Notes: generated from the letters alone by a model not told the origin. A DNA stretch of 64,000 nt from Rhodococcoides trifolii (GCF_014635345.1 NZ_BMCU01000002.1:248001-312000), one strand, 5' to 3'. Positions 19,726 to 29,058 are shown, counted from the first letter of the stretch. Numbers and translations are program-made.

Positions 19726-20894
19726 TTCGCACGCTCCAGGATCGAGGCGTAGTTGGCGACCGCGGCGCCGCCCATGTTGAAGACCGCCGCGCGGTCGACG
19801 TGATCGAGCTGCATGTCCCCGGCCTCACCGGTGAGTTGCATCGCGGTTACGACGTGCTGTGAGACTCCCGTCGCTCCGACGGGGTGTCCTTTCGCCTTGA
19901 GACCGCCGGAGACGTTGGTAGGGAGTTTGCCGTCACGGTGCGTGAGGCCTTCCTCCAACACAGTCGAGCCCTTGCCCTGCTCGGCCAGTCCGAACGCTTC
20001 GTACTGCATTAGTTCGGCTTGGGTGAAGCAGTCGTGGGTCTCGAGTAGATCCAGGTCGTACAGAGTCATGCCTGCTTCGTCGAGTGCGCCAAGGAATGCC
20101 GTACGGGCACCGTCGAAGAACAGGGGATCACGGCGGGCGGCCAGGGGAAGCGGTTCGTTGGCTTGCTTGCGGCCGCGGAAGGTCACGGCGCGTCGAGCGC
20201 GGCGCGCGATGGTGTCGTTCGAGATCACCAGCGCCGCGGCGCCGTCCGAGACGAGCGAACAATCGCTTCGGAGCAGAGGTCCAGCGACGACGGGGTTGCG
20301 ATCGGATTCGGTCGAGCAAAATTCGACCCCCAAATCCTTACGCATGTGCGCGAACGGGTTGCGGACACCGTTCAGATGGTTCTTCGCCGAGATGCGGGCC
20401 AGGGCGAGCCGTTGATCTCCGAAACGCTCGGCATAATCGGAGGCGATGTTGCCGAATATTCCGGCAAAACTGCCTGCGCTCGACTCGGTTCGGCGATGGG
20501 AGGCACCGAGGAGTACGTCTCCGACGTCGATGCCGGCAAGTCCGGTCATCTTTTCTGCACCGATGACGAGTACGACGCGGCCGCGACCGGCCTGGACATG
20601 GTCGAGGCCTGCGAAGACCGCCGCGCTGCCCGAAGCGCAGGCGTTTTCTACGCGCGTGGCCGGCACTCGCGCGAGATCGGGGTGCCCGACACCGACCAGG
20701 GCGCCTTCGAAGCTCTGAGGGGAGAAGCCGTTGTTGAATACGCCGACGTAGATCGCGTCCACGTCTGCTGCAGTGACCTCGGCGTCTTCGAGGGCGGCGA
20801 GTGCGACGTCGGCCATGAGGGCCTCGACATCGGGGTGTGCGGATTTGCCGAACTGGCCGTGGGACCAGCCGATGATCGCGGGTGTGTCAGTCAT
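19722..20894 (-). CDS. Thiolase-family acyltransferase (SCP2/FadA-like)
   Basis: A 390-residue thiolase-fold enzyme with nucleophilic Cys in VENACASGSAAVFAG, His in LETHDCFTQAEL and the glycine-rich motif GGLKAKGHPVGATG. The C-terminus (AAVFNMGGAAVANYAS) lacks the second Cys of classical biosynthetic thiolases, as in SCP2-type thiolases that work in steroid or branched-chain degradation. ATG at 20894 is used; the longer frame reaches into the divergent control region. First gene of the operon. Confidence 0.88.
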   Translation of the reverse strand: MTDTPAIIGWSHGQFGKSAHPDVEALMADVALAALEDAEVTAADVDAIYVGVFNNGFSPQSFEGALVGVGHPDLARVPATRVENACASGSAAVFAGLDHVQAGRGRVVLVIGAEKMTGLAGIDVGDVLLGASHRRTESSAGSFAGIFGNIASDYAERFGDQRLALARISAKNHLNGVRNPFAHMRKDLGVEFCSTESDRNPVVAGPLLRSDCSLVSDGAAALVISNDTIARRARRAVTFRGRKQANEPLPLAARRDPLFFDGARTAFLGALDEAGMTLYDLDLLETHDCFTQAELMQYEAFGLAEQGKGSTVLEEGLTHRDGKLPTNVSGGLKAKGHPVGATGVSQHVVTAMQLTGEAGDMQLDHVDRAAVFNMGGAAVANYASILERAK

Positions 20895-21151
20895 GGGAAG
20901 ACCTTCGCGTTGAGTGCGTGATGGTGGGGTGACCGTCGTGGTGGCTGTCACTCCTTTATTCGAGTATCGAGCAGCGACGAGGGCGGCCGCGACCGTCTGG
21001 TGTCGGGTAACCATGCGGTTGCCTCCTCTCCAGAGAGGAGAGGAGATCAACGCGATCGCTGTATTCATCCTCCGTAGGGAGTACCGGCGGCGGTACATAC
21101 TCTCTCTGCGTCGGTTATGTTGTCGTCGCCGACCAGTGATGCTCAACAGTT
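20895..21151. promoter_or_regulatory. Divergent control region, thiolase operon / HIBADH-like gene
   Basis: 257 bases between divergent starts. It contains GTACC-N6-GGTAC (21081-21096) inside a wider GAGTA/TACTC frame, a candidate dyad operator, and a purine-pyrimidine repeat TCTCTCCAGAGAGGAGAG (about 21027-21045). The regulator is not identified. Confidence 0.45.
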
Positions 21152-22039
21152 ATGCACTCACCGACAGTCGACGTTCTGTTCATCGGTATCGGAGCGATCG
21201 GGCTTCCCATGGCCTCGCGTATCAAACAGGCCGGGCACCGTGTCACCGCGGTGGACCGATCCCAGGACAGGCGGCGCGACGCCGACCGAGCCGGGCTCGG
21301 CACAGCGGAGGCGCCGACGGCCGCAGATGTTGCTGTAGTGATGGTCGCCTCCGGCGCTCAGCTCGCGTCGGTCGTCGAGGACGACGGCGGGCTGTTGCAG
21401 GTACTTCCCCGCGGGTCCGTGTGCATCGTGATGTCGACGGTCGGTCCCGACGCCGTGCGCTCGATCGCCGACAAGTTCGCAGCCCACGGTGTCGATGTTG
21501 TCGATGCACCGGTCACCGGCGGAGTGGAACGCGCAGAAGCGGGAGAACTCACGATCTTCGCTGCGGGGAACGCCTACGCGGTGCATCGAGTGGGGGACGT
21601 TCTTCAGGCGATGGGAACAATTCATCCGTGCGGGCACGAGCCCGGCCGCGGGCAGAGCCTGAAGTTGGTGAATCAGCTGCTGTGCAGCATCCATCTGGTC
21701 GCTGCGGCCGAAGCGCTGGCGTTCGCCGAGGCGCTCGAACTCGATCCGGAGGACGTCCACCGTGCCGTGAGTTCGGGGGCAGGGGCGTCGTTCATGCTGA
21801 GCGATCGCGGTCCGCGGATGCTCGCTGCCAGCGGCAGCGAAGTGCCGTTCACGGCTCTGGACATCTTCGCCAAGGACAGTGCACTGGTTCACGCCGCGGC
21901 CGCACAGGTGGGCTTCGACGCCCCGCTGCTCGGTGTCGCTGCCCAAGCCTTCTCGCAGGCGTCGGACCTGGGGCTCGGTCGAGCGGACGATTCGCGTATC
22001 CGCGAGATCTACAAAACGAAGGTCGACGGTCGCGGATAA
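21152..22039 (+). CDS. 3-hydroxyisobutyrate-dehydrogenase-like oxidoreductase
   Basis: A 295-residue beta-hydroxyacid dehydrogenase: Rossmann motif GIGAIGLPMA at 12-21, the substrate motif DAPVTGGVERAEAG and catalytic Lys in GRGQSLKLVNQL. The family reduces or oxidises 3-hydroxy acids (3-hydroxyisobutyrate, tartronate, 6-phosphogluconate-like). It diverges from the thiolase operon and is followed by an SDR in the same direction. It is only distantly similar to the second such enzyme at 42626-43513, so the two are unlikely to be a recent duplication. Confidence 0.85.
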   Translation: MHSPTVDVLFIGIGAIGLPMASRIKQAGHRVTAVDRSQDRRRDADRAGLGTAEAPTAADVAVVMVASGAQLASVVEDDGGLLQVLPRGSVCIVMSTVGPDAVRSIADKFAAHGVDVVDAPVTGGVERAEAGELTIFAAGNAYAVHRVGDVLQAMGTIHPCGHEPGRGQSLKLVNQLLCSIHLVAAAEALAFAEALELDPEDVHRAVSSGAGASFMLSDRGPRMLAASGSEVPFTALDIFAKDSALVHAAAAQVGFDAPLLGVAAQAFSQASDLGLGRADDSRIREIYKTKVDGRG

Positions 22040-22211
22040 GACAACCGACGGAACATCGCACGAGATTTTCCTCTGCACGACGGTCGCACGGGGCACTTCG
22101 CGACCGGATACTTGGACCAGAAGATAGTTGCGTCATCTCGCCCGCGTTCGCGGGTGAGCATCCCAGAGTCCAGCTCTCAGAGCGACATTCATTCGACGAG
22201 GCGGTACCACG

Positions 22212-22949
22212 ATGACCCGACAGACACAGTTCGATGTAGACGGCAACGTCGTCATCGTGGGCGGCGCCAGCGGGATCGGTCTCGCCGTCGCACATCTCGC
22301 CGCGCACACGGCGAAGACGGTCTCCATCCTCGACCTGCACGAGGAGCGACCGGAGTCCCTGGCGTCGCTTCCCGATGCGTCTTATTCGTCGGCCGATGTT
22401 CTCGATGATCGACGCCTCGCCGACTGCTTTGCCACGATCGCCGAACGAGGACCGATCGACCGCGTGTTCGTCAGCGCAGGAATCACATTGCCGAAGACGA
22501 TCGCTGAGGTGTCCGCGAGTGATGCGCAACGTTGCTTGATGATCAACCTCATGGGTTCGATCAACACCCTCAGCGCGTTGCTTCCCCACCTGAGTTCTGA
22601 CGCCTCGGTTGTGCTCACGGCCTCCGTTGCGGCGCATACGGGAGGCGGTTTTGTCGGCGGCTCGGTGTACGGAGCCTCGAAAGCGGGCGTCGTCGGTCTG
22701 ACCCGCGGGGCGGCCCGCGAACTCGCGCCGCGCGGAGTACGAGTGAACTGTGTCGCACCGGGCGCGACATACACCGGGATGGTCGGTGACGATCCTGCGG
22801 TGGTGGACCGTCTCACTTCGGGTACCTTGCTGGGGCGTCTCGCCAGCCCCGACGACATCGCGAACGGTGTGCTGTACCTGTGGTCGCCGGCGGGCTCGTA
22901 CCTGACGGGCACCACCTTGAACATCAACGGAGGGTCGCATCTCGGCTGA
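22212..22949 (+). CDS. SDR-family oxidoreductase
   Basis: A 245-residue classical SDR: cofactor motif VGGASGIGLAVA at 16-27, SAG in the NNAG position, Ser in LTASVAAHTGG, Tyr-Lys in VYGASKAG and VNCVAPGATYT. It starts 172 bases after the HIBADH-like gene and is probably part of the same pathway. Substrate unknown. Convergent with lutC. Confidence 0.86.
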   Translation: MTRQTQFDVDGNVVIVGGASGIGLAVAHLAAHTAKTVSILDLHEERPESLASLPDASYSSADVLDDRRLADCFATIAERGPIDRVFVSAGITLPKTIAEVSASDAQRCLMINLMGSINTLSALLPHLSSDASVVLTASVAAHTGGGFVGGSVYGASKAGVVGLTRGAARELAPRGVRVNCVAPGATYTGMVGDDPAVVDRLTSGTLLGRLASPDDIANGVLYLWSPAGSYLTGTTLNINGGSHLG

Positions 22950-23038
22950 CTCACGATGCCGAGGTCGATGACCCCGGCAGGGTGAGTAGCCGGATACTGT
23001 GTAGCACAGCACGATTGGTTTCGACCGCGGTCGGTGGG

Positions 23039-23641
23039 TCAGTCGACGATGATGACGTCGAGAGTTCTGGGTCCGTGAACCCCTTCGACCCTGTCGAGTT
23101 CGATGTCACTGGTTGCGCTGGGGCCGCTGATGAAGGTCAACGGCCGCGTGGCATCGAGCGATGCGAAGGCCTGTGGAACGGTGTCGACCACTTGATCGGC
23201 GCGCACGATGCATATGTGATGGTCGGGCACCAAGGTCAGTGCGCGCCGTCCCTGCCCCGGTCCGCCGTCGAGGACGATGGTGCCCGTCGCTGCGATACCG
23301 AGGCGGCAGCCGGTGACGACCACGTCGACACGATCGAGGGCGTCGACACTCGTGTCGGAGTCCTCGACGGTCTCTAGTCCCGTCGTCCACTCGGATGGGA
23401 GGCCGGGGGGGACGAGAATCGTGGTGCTCGACGCGGTGAGTTGTCGCACCGTGGTTGCAACGTCGCCGAGTAGGACGCGGGAGACCTGCGCGCGGTACTC
23501 GTCGACAGTCTCGGCGAATCGGGCGGCGTCGCCGGGGCCGAGCGACGGCGCTCGCTCGTAGGTCCTCGCTGTTTCACCGGGCTGAGCGGCGTCGGCGGTG
23601 GCTGCTCGGATACGCTCGTAGATAACGCTTTTCGCAGTCAT
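23039..23641 (-). CDS. lutC: Lactate utilisation protein C (LUD domain)
   Basis: A 200-residue LUD-domain protein. The pattern LGIAATGTIVLDGGPGQGRRALTLVPDHHICIV and the closing motif FISGPSATSDIELDRVEGVHGPR are diagnostic of LutC/YkgG. It is the third subunit of the LutABC iron-sulphur L-lactate oxidation complex. ATG at 23641 overlaps the lutB stop by 4 bases. Confidence 0.93.
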   Translation of the reverse strand: MTAKSVIYERIRAATADAAQPGETARTYERAPSLGPGDAARFAETVDEYRAQVSRVLLGDVATTVRQLTASSTTILVPPGLPSEWTTGLETVEDSDTSVDALDRVDVVVTGCRLGIAATGTIVLDGGPGQGRRALTLVPDHHICIVRADQVVDTVPQAFASLDATRPLTFISGPSATSDIELDRVEGVHGPRTLDVIIVD

Positions 23642-25158
23642 GTGTTGTCCTCGTGTGTTCGTGCCCACCACTGCCTGAAAGTCTCTTTCGGTGGTGCGGG
23701 AAGGTCACGTGCTGAGGTCCACAACGAACCGGGGAAGGGCAAAGAGGTGATCTTGCCGCTCTTACCGGCCAGGAGGCGCCCGACACCGGCCGCCTTTTCG
23801 GCCATGCCGAAGCGTGTCGGTGAACCCATGGCCCATCCGGCCGCCTTCATCGCGAGCTCTTGTGCGCCTGGTATCCCGCCGCGCTCGGAGTCGACCTGTT
23901 TTGCCCGCAGGTGAACCAGGATATCGGGGATGTTGATGCGCACGGGGCACGCGTCGAAACATGCGCCGCACAGTGACGAGGCGTACGGCAGTGACGCATT
24001 GGGGTCGTCGTGGCCGGTGGTGCCCGTCAGTTGTGGACTCAGGATGGCACCGATCGGTCCGGGATAGACGGACCCGTAGGCGTGGCCGCCCGTGCGTTCG
24101 TACACCGGGCACACGTTCAGGCACGCGCTGCACCGGATGCAGTTCAGCGCTGCGCGGCCGACCTCGTCGGCAAGGACGTTCGTTCGGCCGTTGTCGAGGA
24201 GAACGAGGTGGAAGTGCTGAGGTCCGTCACCGTCGTGCACCCCGGTCCACATCGAGGTGTACGGGTTCATGCGCTCCGCGGTCGAGGATCGGGGGAGTAG
24301 CTGCATGAACACTTCGAGGTCGGCGAAGGTCGGAACCAGTTTCTCGATACCCATCAGGGTGATGAGTGTGTCGGGGAGCGTCAGACACATTCGTCCGTTG
24401 CCTTCGGATTCGACGACGGCGAGCGTTCCGGTCTCGGCGACACCGAAGTTGGCGCCGCTGATCGCCACCTTTGCGGACAGAAACTTCTTCCGCAGATGCT
24501 CCCTGGCGGCCATGGCCAGCGCGCGCGGCTCGTCGGTGACGTCGGGATCGATGCCAGGCATACGGCGCAGGAAGATCTCGCGTATCTCGGCCCGGTTGCG
24601 GTGGATGGCCGGGACGAGGATATGGCTGGGTTTGTCCTCGCCGAGCTGGACGATGAGTTCGGCGAGGTCGGTCTCGATCGCGGCGATGCCTTCGGCTTCG
24701 AGGTACTCGTTGAGCCCTGTTTCTTGCGTCGCCATGGACTTGACCTTGACCACTTCGTCGCTGCCTGTGGCTCTGACGAGGTCGGTGATGATGCGGTTGG
24801 CCTCGTCGGCGTCTCGTGCCCAGTGGACCACGCCTCCGCGGGCGACGATATTCGCTTCGAGTTCGTCAAGCAACTCGGGGAGCCGCGACATCACGTCGGT
24901 CTTGATCGCGCTGCCGGCGAGCCGCAGGTCTTCCCAGTCGTCGCATTCTCCGATTGCCTGAAGGCGCTTTTCGCGGATCGTGCGAGTTGCGGCGCCGACG
25001 TTACGGCGCATCTGAGTGTCCTGCAGCGTCCTGTGCGCTGCTTTCGGGAAGCTTTCTGTTCCGCGGATGTTTCCCAGTCCCGGTGTGCCCAGGAAGACGG
25101 GCGGGGACGGGTGCGGGGTGGAGTCGATCGTCGTCGATCTCGCGTACGTGTCGGTCAT
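23638..25158 (-). CDS. lutB: Lactate utilisation iron-sulphur protein B
   Basis: A 506-residue protein joining an N-terminal LUD domain (about 75-300, ISGANFGVAETGTLAVVESEGN) to a ferredoxin-like domain with two [4Fe-4S] motifs, CIRCSACLNVCPVY and CGACFDACPVRI (about 340-420). It is the core subunit of LutABC, which oxidises L-lactate to pyruvate. ATG at 25158 overlaps the lutA stop (ATGA); the much longer open frame upstream is a shadow of lutA. Confidence 0.94.
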   Translation of the reverse strand: MTDTYARSTTIDSTPHPSPPVFLGTPGLGNIRGTESFPKAAHRTLQDTQMRRNVGAATRTIREKRLQAIGECDDWEDLRLAGSAIKTDVMSRLPELLDELEANIVARGGVVHWARDADEANRIITDLVRATGSDEVVKVKSMATQETGLNEYLEAEGIAAIETDLAELIVQLGEDKPSHILVPAIHRNRAEIREIFLRRMPGIDPDVTDEPRALAMAAREHLRKKFLSAKVAISGANFGVAETGTLAVVESEGNGRMCLTLPDTLITLMGIEKLVPTFADLEVFMQLLPRSSTAERMNPYTSMWTGVHDGDGPQHFHLVLLDNGRTNVLADEVGRAALNCIRCSACLNVCPVYERTGGHAYGSVYPGPIGAILSPQLTGTTGHDDPNASLPYASSLCGACFDACPVRINIPDILVHLRAKQVDSERGGIPGAQELAMKAAGWAMGSPTRFGMAEKAAGVGRLLAGKSGKITSLPFPGSLWTSARDLPAPPKETFRQWWARTHEDNT

Positions 25159-25901
25159 CGTGAGGCACCTTCCGTGGAGGCCAGAATCTCGGCGAGGTGA
25201 ACGGTTTTCACGCCCGACCGCAGCCGACTTAGACCGCCGCCGATGTGCATCAGGCACGAGGAATCGCCGGCGCTGCAGACCTCGGCGCCGGTGGCGAGGA
25301 CGTTCGACATCTTGTCCGAGAGCATTGCCGTGGAGGTCTCGGAGTTCTTCAGGGCGAACGTCCCCCCGAATCCACAGCAGGAGTCGCCCGCGGGTAGGTC
25401 GATGAGCGTCATGCCGCGGACCTCTTTGAGCAGCTGCAACGGTTTGTCCCCGACACGGAGCATGCGCAGGGAATGGCACGTGGGGTGATATGTGACTGTG
25501 TGGGGGTAGTACGCGCCGACGTCGGTGACCTCGAGAACGTCGATCAGCAACTCCGACAGCTCGTAGGTTCGTTCGGCGATAGTGGTTGCGCGCGAAGCGA
25601 GGTCGTCGTCTCCTGCACGCCGGGCGACCATCGCATGCTGATGTCGCACCGATCCCACGCACGACCCGGACGGGGCGACGGCGACGTCCCAGCTCACCTT
25701 TTCGAACGACTCGACATGATGACGCACGAGGGGGGTCGCCTCCGCCAGGTAGCCGGTGTTGACGTGCATCTGCCCGCAACAGGTCTGCTCGCGAGGAAAG
25801 ACGACAGTGTGGCCGAGTCGCTCCAATAAAGAGACGGTAGATTTGGCCGACTCGGGGAACAGGGCGTCGGCCAAACAGGTCGCGAACAGCGCAATCCTCA
25901 T
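25155..25901 (-). CDS. lutA: Lactate utilisation protein A (CCG domains)
   Basis: A 248-residue (Fe-S)-binding protein with two CCG-type cysteine motifs, REQTCCGQMHVNTG and GDSCCGFGGTFALKN, that hold a noncubane or 4Fe-4S cluster as in heterodisulfide-reductase-like subunits. ATG at 25901 is preceded by GGAGG. First gene of lutABC, behind three operator-like repeats. Confidence 0.94.
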   Translation of the reverse strand: MRIALFATCLADALFPESAKSTVSLLERLGHTVVFPREQTCCGQMHVNTGYLAEATPLVRHHVESFEKVSWDVAVAPSGSCVGSVRHQHAMVARRAGDDDLASRATTIAERTYELSELLIDVLEVTDVGAYYPHTVTYHPTCHSLRMLRVGDKPLQLLKEVRGMTLIDLPAGDSCCGFGGTFALKNSETSTAMLSDKMSNVLATGAEVCSAGDSSCLMHIGGGLSRLRSGVKTVHLAEILASTEGASR

Positions 25902-25925
25902 CAGTCCTCCGTGAGCTGCAATGGG

Positions 25926-25979
25926 TGGTCCGACCGTGAATGTGTGGTCCGACCACTGTAACCGAGTGTGGTCCGACCA
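25926..25979. promoter_or_regulatory. Three TGGTCCGACCA operators upstream of lutABC
   Basis: The palindrome TGGTCCGACCA occurs at 25945-25955 and 25969-25979, and as TGGTCCGACCG at 25926-25936. TGGTNNNACCA is the known core of FadR-subfamily GntR operators (FadR, PdhR, LldR), fitting a lactate-responsive repressor. The copies lie 25-78 bases upstream of the lutA start. The FadR-type gene at 45826-46518 is one candidate regulator; an off-window one is equally possible. Confidence 0.8.
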
Positions 25980-26160
25980 CACCCTTTTCGGAAATATTCA
26001 CTTATCAACAAGGTGCACTCCTGTTGCGACGCAATTGTATTCGGGCCTTCAGACGTCTACGTCCAGAATGCAGACCCGCACGGCCAGGCCGGAGGCGTAC
26101 GTCAGAACTGCTCCGAGATTTTGATTGACGGAACAGGGAAGTCGTTGTTACCGTCGTCAC

Positions 26161-26183
26161 ATCCTGGATCCAGAGTCCTGGAT
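26161..26183 (+). promoter_or_regulatory. TGGATCCA operator 1, upstream of MHS transporter
   Basis: ATCCTGGATCCAG followed 2 bases later by TCCTGGAT, about 57 bases before the transporter start. The core TGGATCCA equals the centre of the Caulobacter VanR operator ATTGGATCCAAT. One of seven such sites in the window. Confidence 0.75.
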
Positions 26184-26239
26184 TCGTCAAATCAATCCGG
26201 CAATCCCGGCGCGCTTCAGCCCACAAGGAGATGACCCGA

Positions 26240-27697
26240 GTGACCAGTCTTCACAGCGAGGCCGATCGACCCCAACCAGGGCGACACGTCCCACCGGCAG
26301 GCGGCGTTCCGAATACGACCAGCCTCAAACGAGTCGCCGCCGCGAGCTCGATCGGAACGACGATCGAGTACTACGACTTCTTCATCTACGGAACGGCTGC
26401 CGCACTGGTCTTTCCGACCGTCTTCTTCCCCAACTCCGACCCCGCAGTCGGGACGATCGCTTCGTTCGCCACGTTCGCAGTGGCGTTCTTCGCCCGACCC
26501 GTGGGCTCGATCCTGTTCGGCCACTTCGGTGACAGCATCGGCCGCAAGCGCACGCTGGTGTGGACACTGCTCATCATGGGCATCGCCACCGTCGGAATCG
26601 GGTTCATGCCCGGGTACGAAACCGGAGTCTTCGGCTTCTTCGACGGCGGAATCGGCATCTGGGCACCCATCCTGCTGGTGCTCATGCGCTTCTTCCAGGG
26701 CTTCGCCGTAGGCGGCGAATGGGCCGGCGCAACGCTGCTGACCGCCGAGTACGCCCCACCCGGACAACGCGGACGTATGGCGATGTTCCCCCAACTTGGA
26801 CCGGCATTCGCGTTCTTCCTCGCCAGCGGCACATTCCTCTTGGCGTCGGTGACCGTCGGCGCGACGAGCGAGGCATTCCTCAATTACGGATGGCGCATCC
26901 CGTTCATCGCCTCGTCCGTACTCATCGCCGTCGGTTTCTGGATCCGCCTCTCCGTCGAAGAGACGCCGGTGTTCACCGAGCGCAAAGCGGCGATGGACCT
27001 GGAAGCAAAGTCTTCCGTGGAATCCCGCAAGCTTCCGTTCATGGAGGTCATCAAGGTGCAGTGGCGTGAGATCCTCATCGCCGCCGGTGCCTCGACGACA
27101 CTGTTCTCGCTCTTCTACATCGGCACCGCATTCCTCACCAGCTACGGCACCGGCACCCTTGCGATGAGCCGCACCACGATCCTGGCCATGGGTATGGGCT
27201 CTGCCGTCGTCTTCGGCATCGCCACCGCGGTGTCGGCGACACTGTCGGACAAGATCGGGCGCAAGACCATCATCCGCGCCGTCATGATCGTCTCGGTCCC
27301 GTGGGCACTGGTGTTGTTTCCACTGCTTGATACCGGTTCACCGTGGGCATTTTTCATCGCAACGACCGTGACTCTCTCTCTGTACGGCGCGTCAAACGGT
27401 CCCACCGGAGCGCTCCTTCCGGAGATGTTCCGAGCTCGGTTCCGTTACACGGGAGCCGGTTTGAGCTACAACCTGGCCGGCATCCTCGGAGGTGCGATTG
27501 CACCATTGGTCGCCGCACAGATCGTGGCCGACAACGACAGCATCTGGGTTGGCGTCATGCTGGCAGTGCTCGCACTACTCAGTGTCGGCTGCTCGATTCT
27601 GATCAAGGAGACCAAGGGCAAGAACATGGACGACGACGAGGTCGCATCCGCCGCACCCGCAGCTGCCCCGTCTACGCCCGTGGTGCGACAGAACTGA
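26240..27697 (+). CDS. MFS transporter, metabolite:H+ symporter (MHS/ShiA-ProP) family
   Basis: A 485-residue, 12-helix permease with MHS hallmarks: SIGTTIEYYDFFIYGTAAAL, the loop 2-3 motif GHFGDSIGRKRTLV, and VGGEWAGATLL. The family imports carboxylates or compatible solutes with protons. GTG at 26240 is preferred over ATG at 26231 because AAGGAG abuts the ATG but stands 9 bases before the GTG. A terminator follows directly. The TGGATCCA operator upstream places it in the same regulon as the amidohydrolase operon, making it the likely importer of that substrate. Confidence 0.9.
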   Translation: MTSLHSEADRPQPGRHVPPAGGVPNTTSLKRVAAASSIGTTIEYYDFFIYGTAAALVFPTVFFPNSDPAVGTIASFATFAVAFFARPVGSILFGHFGDSIGRKRTLVWTLLIMGIATVGIGFMPGYETGVFGFFDGGIGIWAPILLVLMRFFQGFAVGGEWAGATLLTAEYAPPGQRGRMAMFPQLGPAFAFFLASGTFLLASVTVGATSEAFLNYGWRIPFIASSVLIAVGFWIRLSVEETPVFTERKAAMDLEAKSSVESRKLPFMEVIKVQWREILIAAGASTTLFSLFYIGTAFLTSYGTGTLAMSRTTILAMGMGSAVVFGIATAVSATLSDKIGRKTIIRAVMIVSVPWALVLFPLLDTGSPWAFFIATTVTLSLYGASNGPTGALLPEMFRARFRYTGAGLSYNLAGILGGAIAPLVAAQIVADNDSIWVGVMLAVLALLSVGCSILIKETKGKNMDDDEVASAAPAAAPSTPVVRQN

Positions 27698-27726
27698 TCC
27701 GTCGGCCGGATCGGACAAATTTTTTT
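27696..27726 (+). terminator. Rho-independent terminator of the MHS transporter
   Basis: GATCCG/CGGATC stem with a 5-base loop starts inside the stop codon and is followed by AAATTTTTTT. It isolates the transporter from the amidohydrolase operon downstream. Confidence 0.75.
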
Positions 27727-27739
27727 GGACCGCGAATGA

Positions 27740-27773
27740 ATCCTGGACACTGGATCCACAGTGTGACTAGAAT
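27740..27773 (+). promoter_or_regulatory. Promoter with TGGATCCA operator 2, amidohydrolase operon
   Basis: A -35-like TGGACA (27744-27749), an 18-base spacer and a -10-like TAGAAT (27768-27773). TGGATCCA (27751-27758) sits inside the spacer, so a bound regulator would block polymerase. Bases from 27740 onward match the site before the reductase gene (47735-47761, minus strand) with one difference over about 27 positions. Confidence 0.7.
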
Positions 27774-27927
27774 TACTTACAGTGGTTCGATCCGGTCTCT
27801 GGCCGGTACGGACGGGATCCACGGTCCCCTCCTGTGACGTCGCCGGCTCCGACGTCACAACCGAAGATCTTCAGCCTCAACCCCCCGCAGTTGCGAGGTA
27901 ACGACCAAGTTAGGTGGCACCACACTC

Positions 27928-29052
27928 ATGGTTGCAAACGCTCTTGCCGACAGTCCCGCGCAATCGCTGCAGGCCGTTCGGCCGGCCGTGGTGGACTGCG
28001 ACGTCCATCCGGTTCTCACCGATTCGACGCAACTTCTGCCTTACCTGGACCAGTACTGGGGTGATCAGCTGGTAGCGGCGCTCTCGCCGACCTACGAACC
28101 GAACTACCACCCCCGAGGGTCTGCCATCGCGCAGCGACCAGAAGCGTTGCAGGACAAACAAGGGCGTGCGGGAACACAGGTACACAACCTCGTTTCCGAT
28201 GTCTTTCGAGACGGTTTCACCGACTTTGCGATCCTCAACCCCCTCTACGCCGTGCAGCAGATTCACCAGCCGCGCCGTGAGGCGGCGCACGCACGCGCAC
28301 TGAACACCTGGATCGCCCGTGAATGGCTCGACGCCGATCCTCGCCTGCGAGCCTCCATCGTCGTCCCCATGGGAACCGCCCGTGCTGCCGCCGAGGAGAT
28401 CGCCCACTGGGCCCACGACAAGCGCTTCGTTCAAGTCCTCCTTCTCGGTCAGTCGGAACTTCTGCTCGGCCGCGAGGCGAACTGGCCGATCTGGGAGGCA
28501 GCCGAAGCCGCCGGGCTCCCCGTCGCGATCCACATCGGCGGAGTGTTCCGTCAAGCCCCCACCTCAGTGGGGTGGCCGACGACGTACCTCGAGTGGTACG
28601 TCGGTCAGCAGGCAAATCTGGAAGCCCAGCTCGCCTCGATCGTCTCCGAGGGAATCCTGCAGAAGTTCCCCGCCACGAAGATCGTGGTCACCGAGGTCGG
28701 CTTCAAGTGGTTGCCGCCCTTCATCTGGAAGTTCGACAAGCTGTGGAAGAGCTACCGACCCGATCTGCCGTGGGTCGACCGGGCACCGTCGGAGCTGATC
28801 CGCAAACACGTCCGGTTCACCACCGCACCGTCCGACGGCGCCGAGCGATCCGGCGGGCTCGACAGCATCGTCGATCGCATGGGATCGGACCAGATGTTGG
28901 TCTACTCCAGCGATTACCCGCACAACCACGCGTCAGGACCCCGCCAGATCGAGAGCGGCACGAACGACAACGCGCTGCTCAACCGGATTTATCGCGAAAA
29001 CGCTTTCGGGTTGTACAACCTCGAAGCACCCCAGAGCAAGGGAAAGGCGTAA
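27928..29052 (+). CDS. Amidohydrolase-2-family (ACMSD-like) metalloenzyme, component 1
   Basis: A 374-residue TIM-barrel protein of the amidohydrolase superfamily. Likely metal ligands are Asp and His of VVDCDVHPV (the usual HxH is DxH here), His in PVAIHIGGV and Asp in YSSDYPHNH. Relatives are nonhydrolytic decarboxylases, hydrolases or hydratases, and in one known case (PtmU3) a diiron monooxygenase. It forms a tight operon with a second amidohydrolase (7-base gap) and a stand-alone Rieske ferredoxin, suggesting redox chemistry. Exact reaction unknown. Confidence 0.82.
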   Translation: MVANALADSPAQSLQAVRPAVVDCDVHPVLTDSTQLLPYLDQYWGDQLVAALSPTYEPNYHPRGSAIAQRPEALQDKQGRAGTQVHNLVSDVFRDGFTDFAILNPLYAVQQIHQPRREAAHARALNTWIAREWLDADPRLRASIVVPMGTARAAAEEIAHWAHDKRFVQVLLLGQSELLLGREANWPIWEAAEAAGLPVAIHIGGVFRQAPTSVGWPTTYLEWYVGQQANLEAQLASIVSEGILQKFPATKIVVTEVGFKWLPPFIWKFDKLWKSYRPDLPWVDRAPSELIRKHVRFTTAPSDGAERSGGLDSIVDRMGSDQMLVYSSDYPHNHASGPRQIESGTNDNALLNRIYRENAFGLYNLEAPQSKGKA

Positions 29053-29058
29053 AAAATC

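Noticed and set aside
25159..26001. LutB with a long N-terminal extension
   Set aside because: The extra frame overlaps lutA, which has clear CCG motifs and its own ribosome site.
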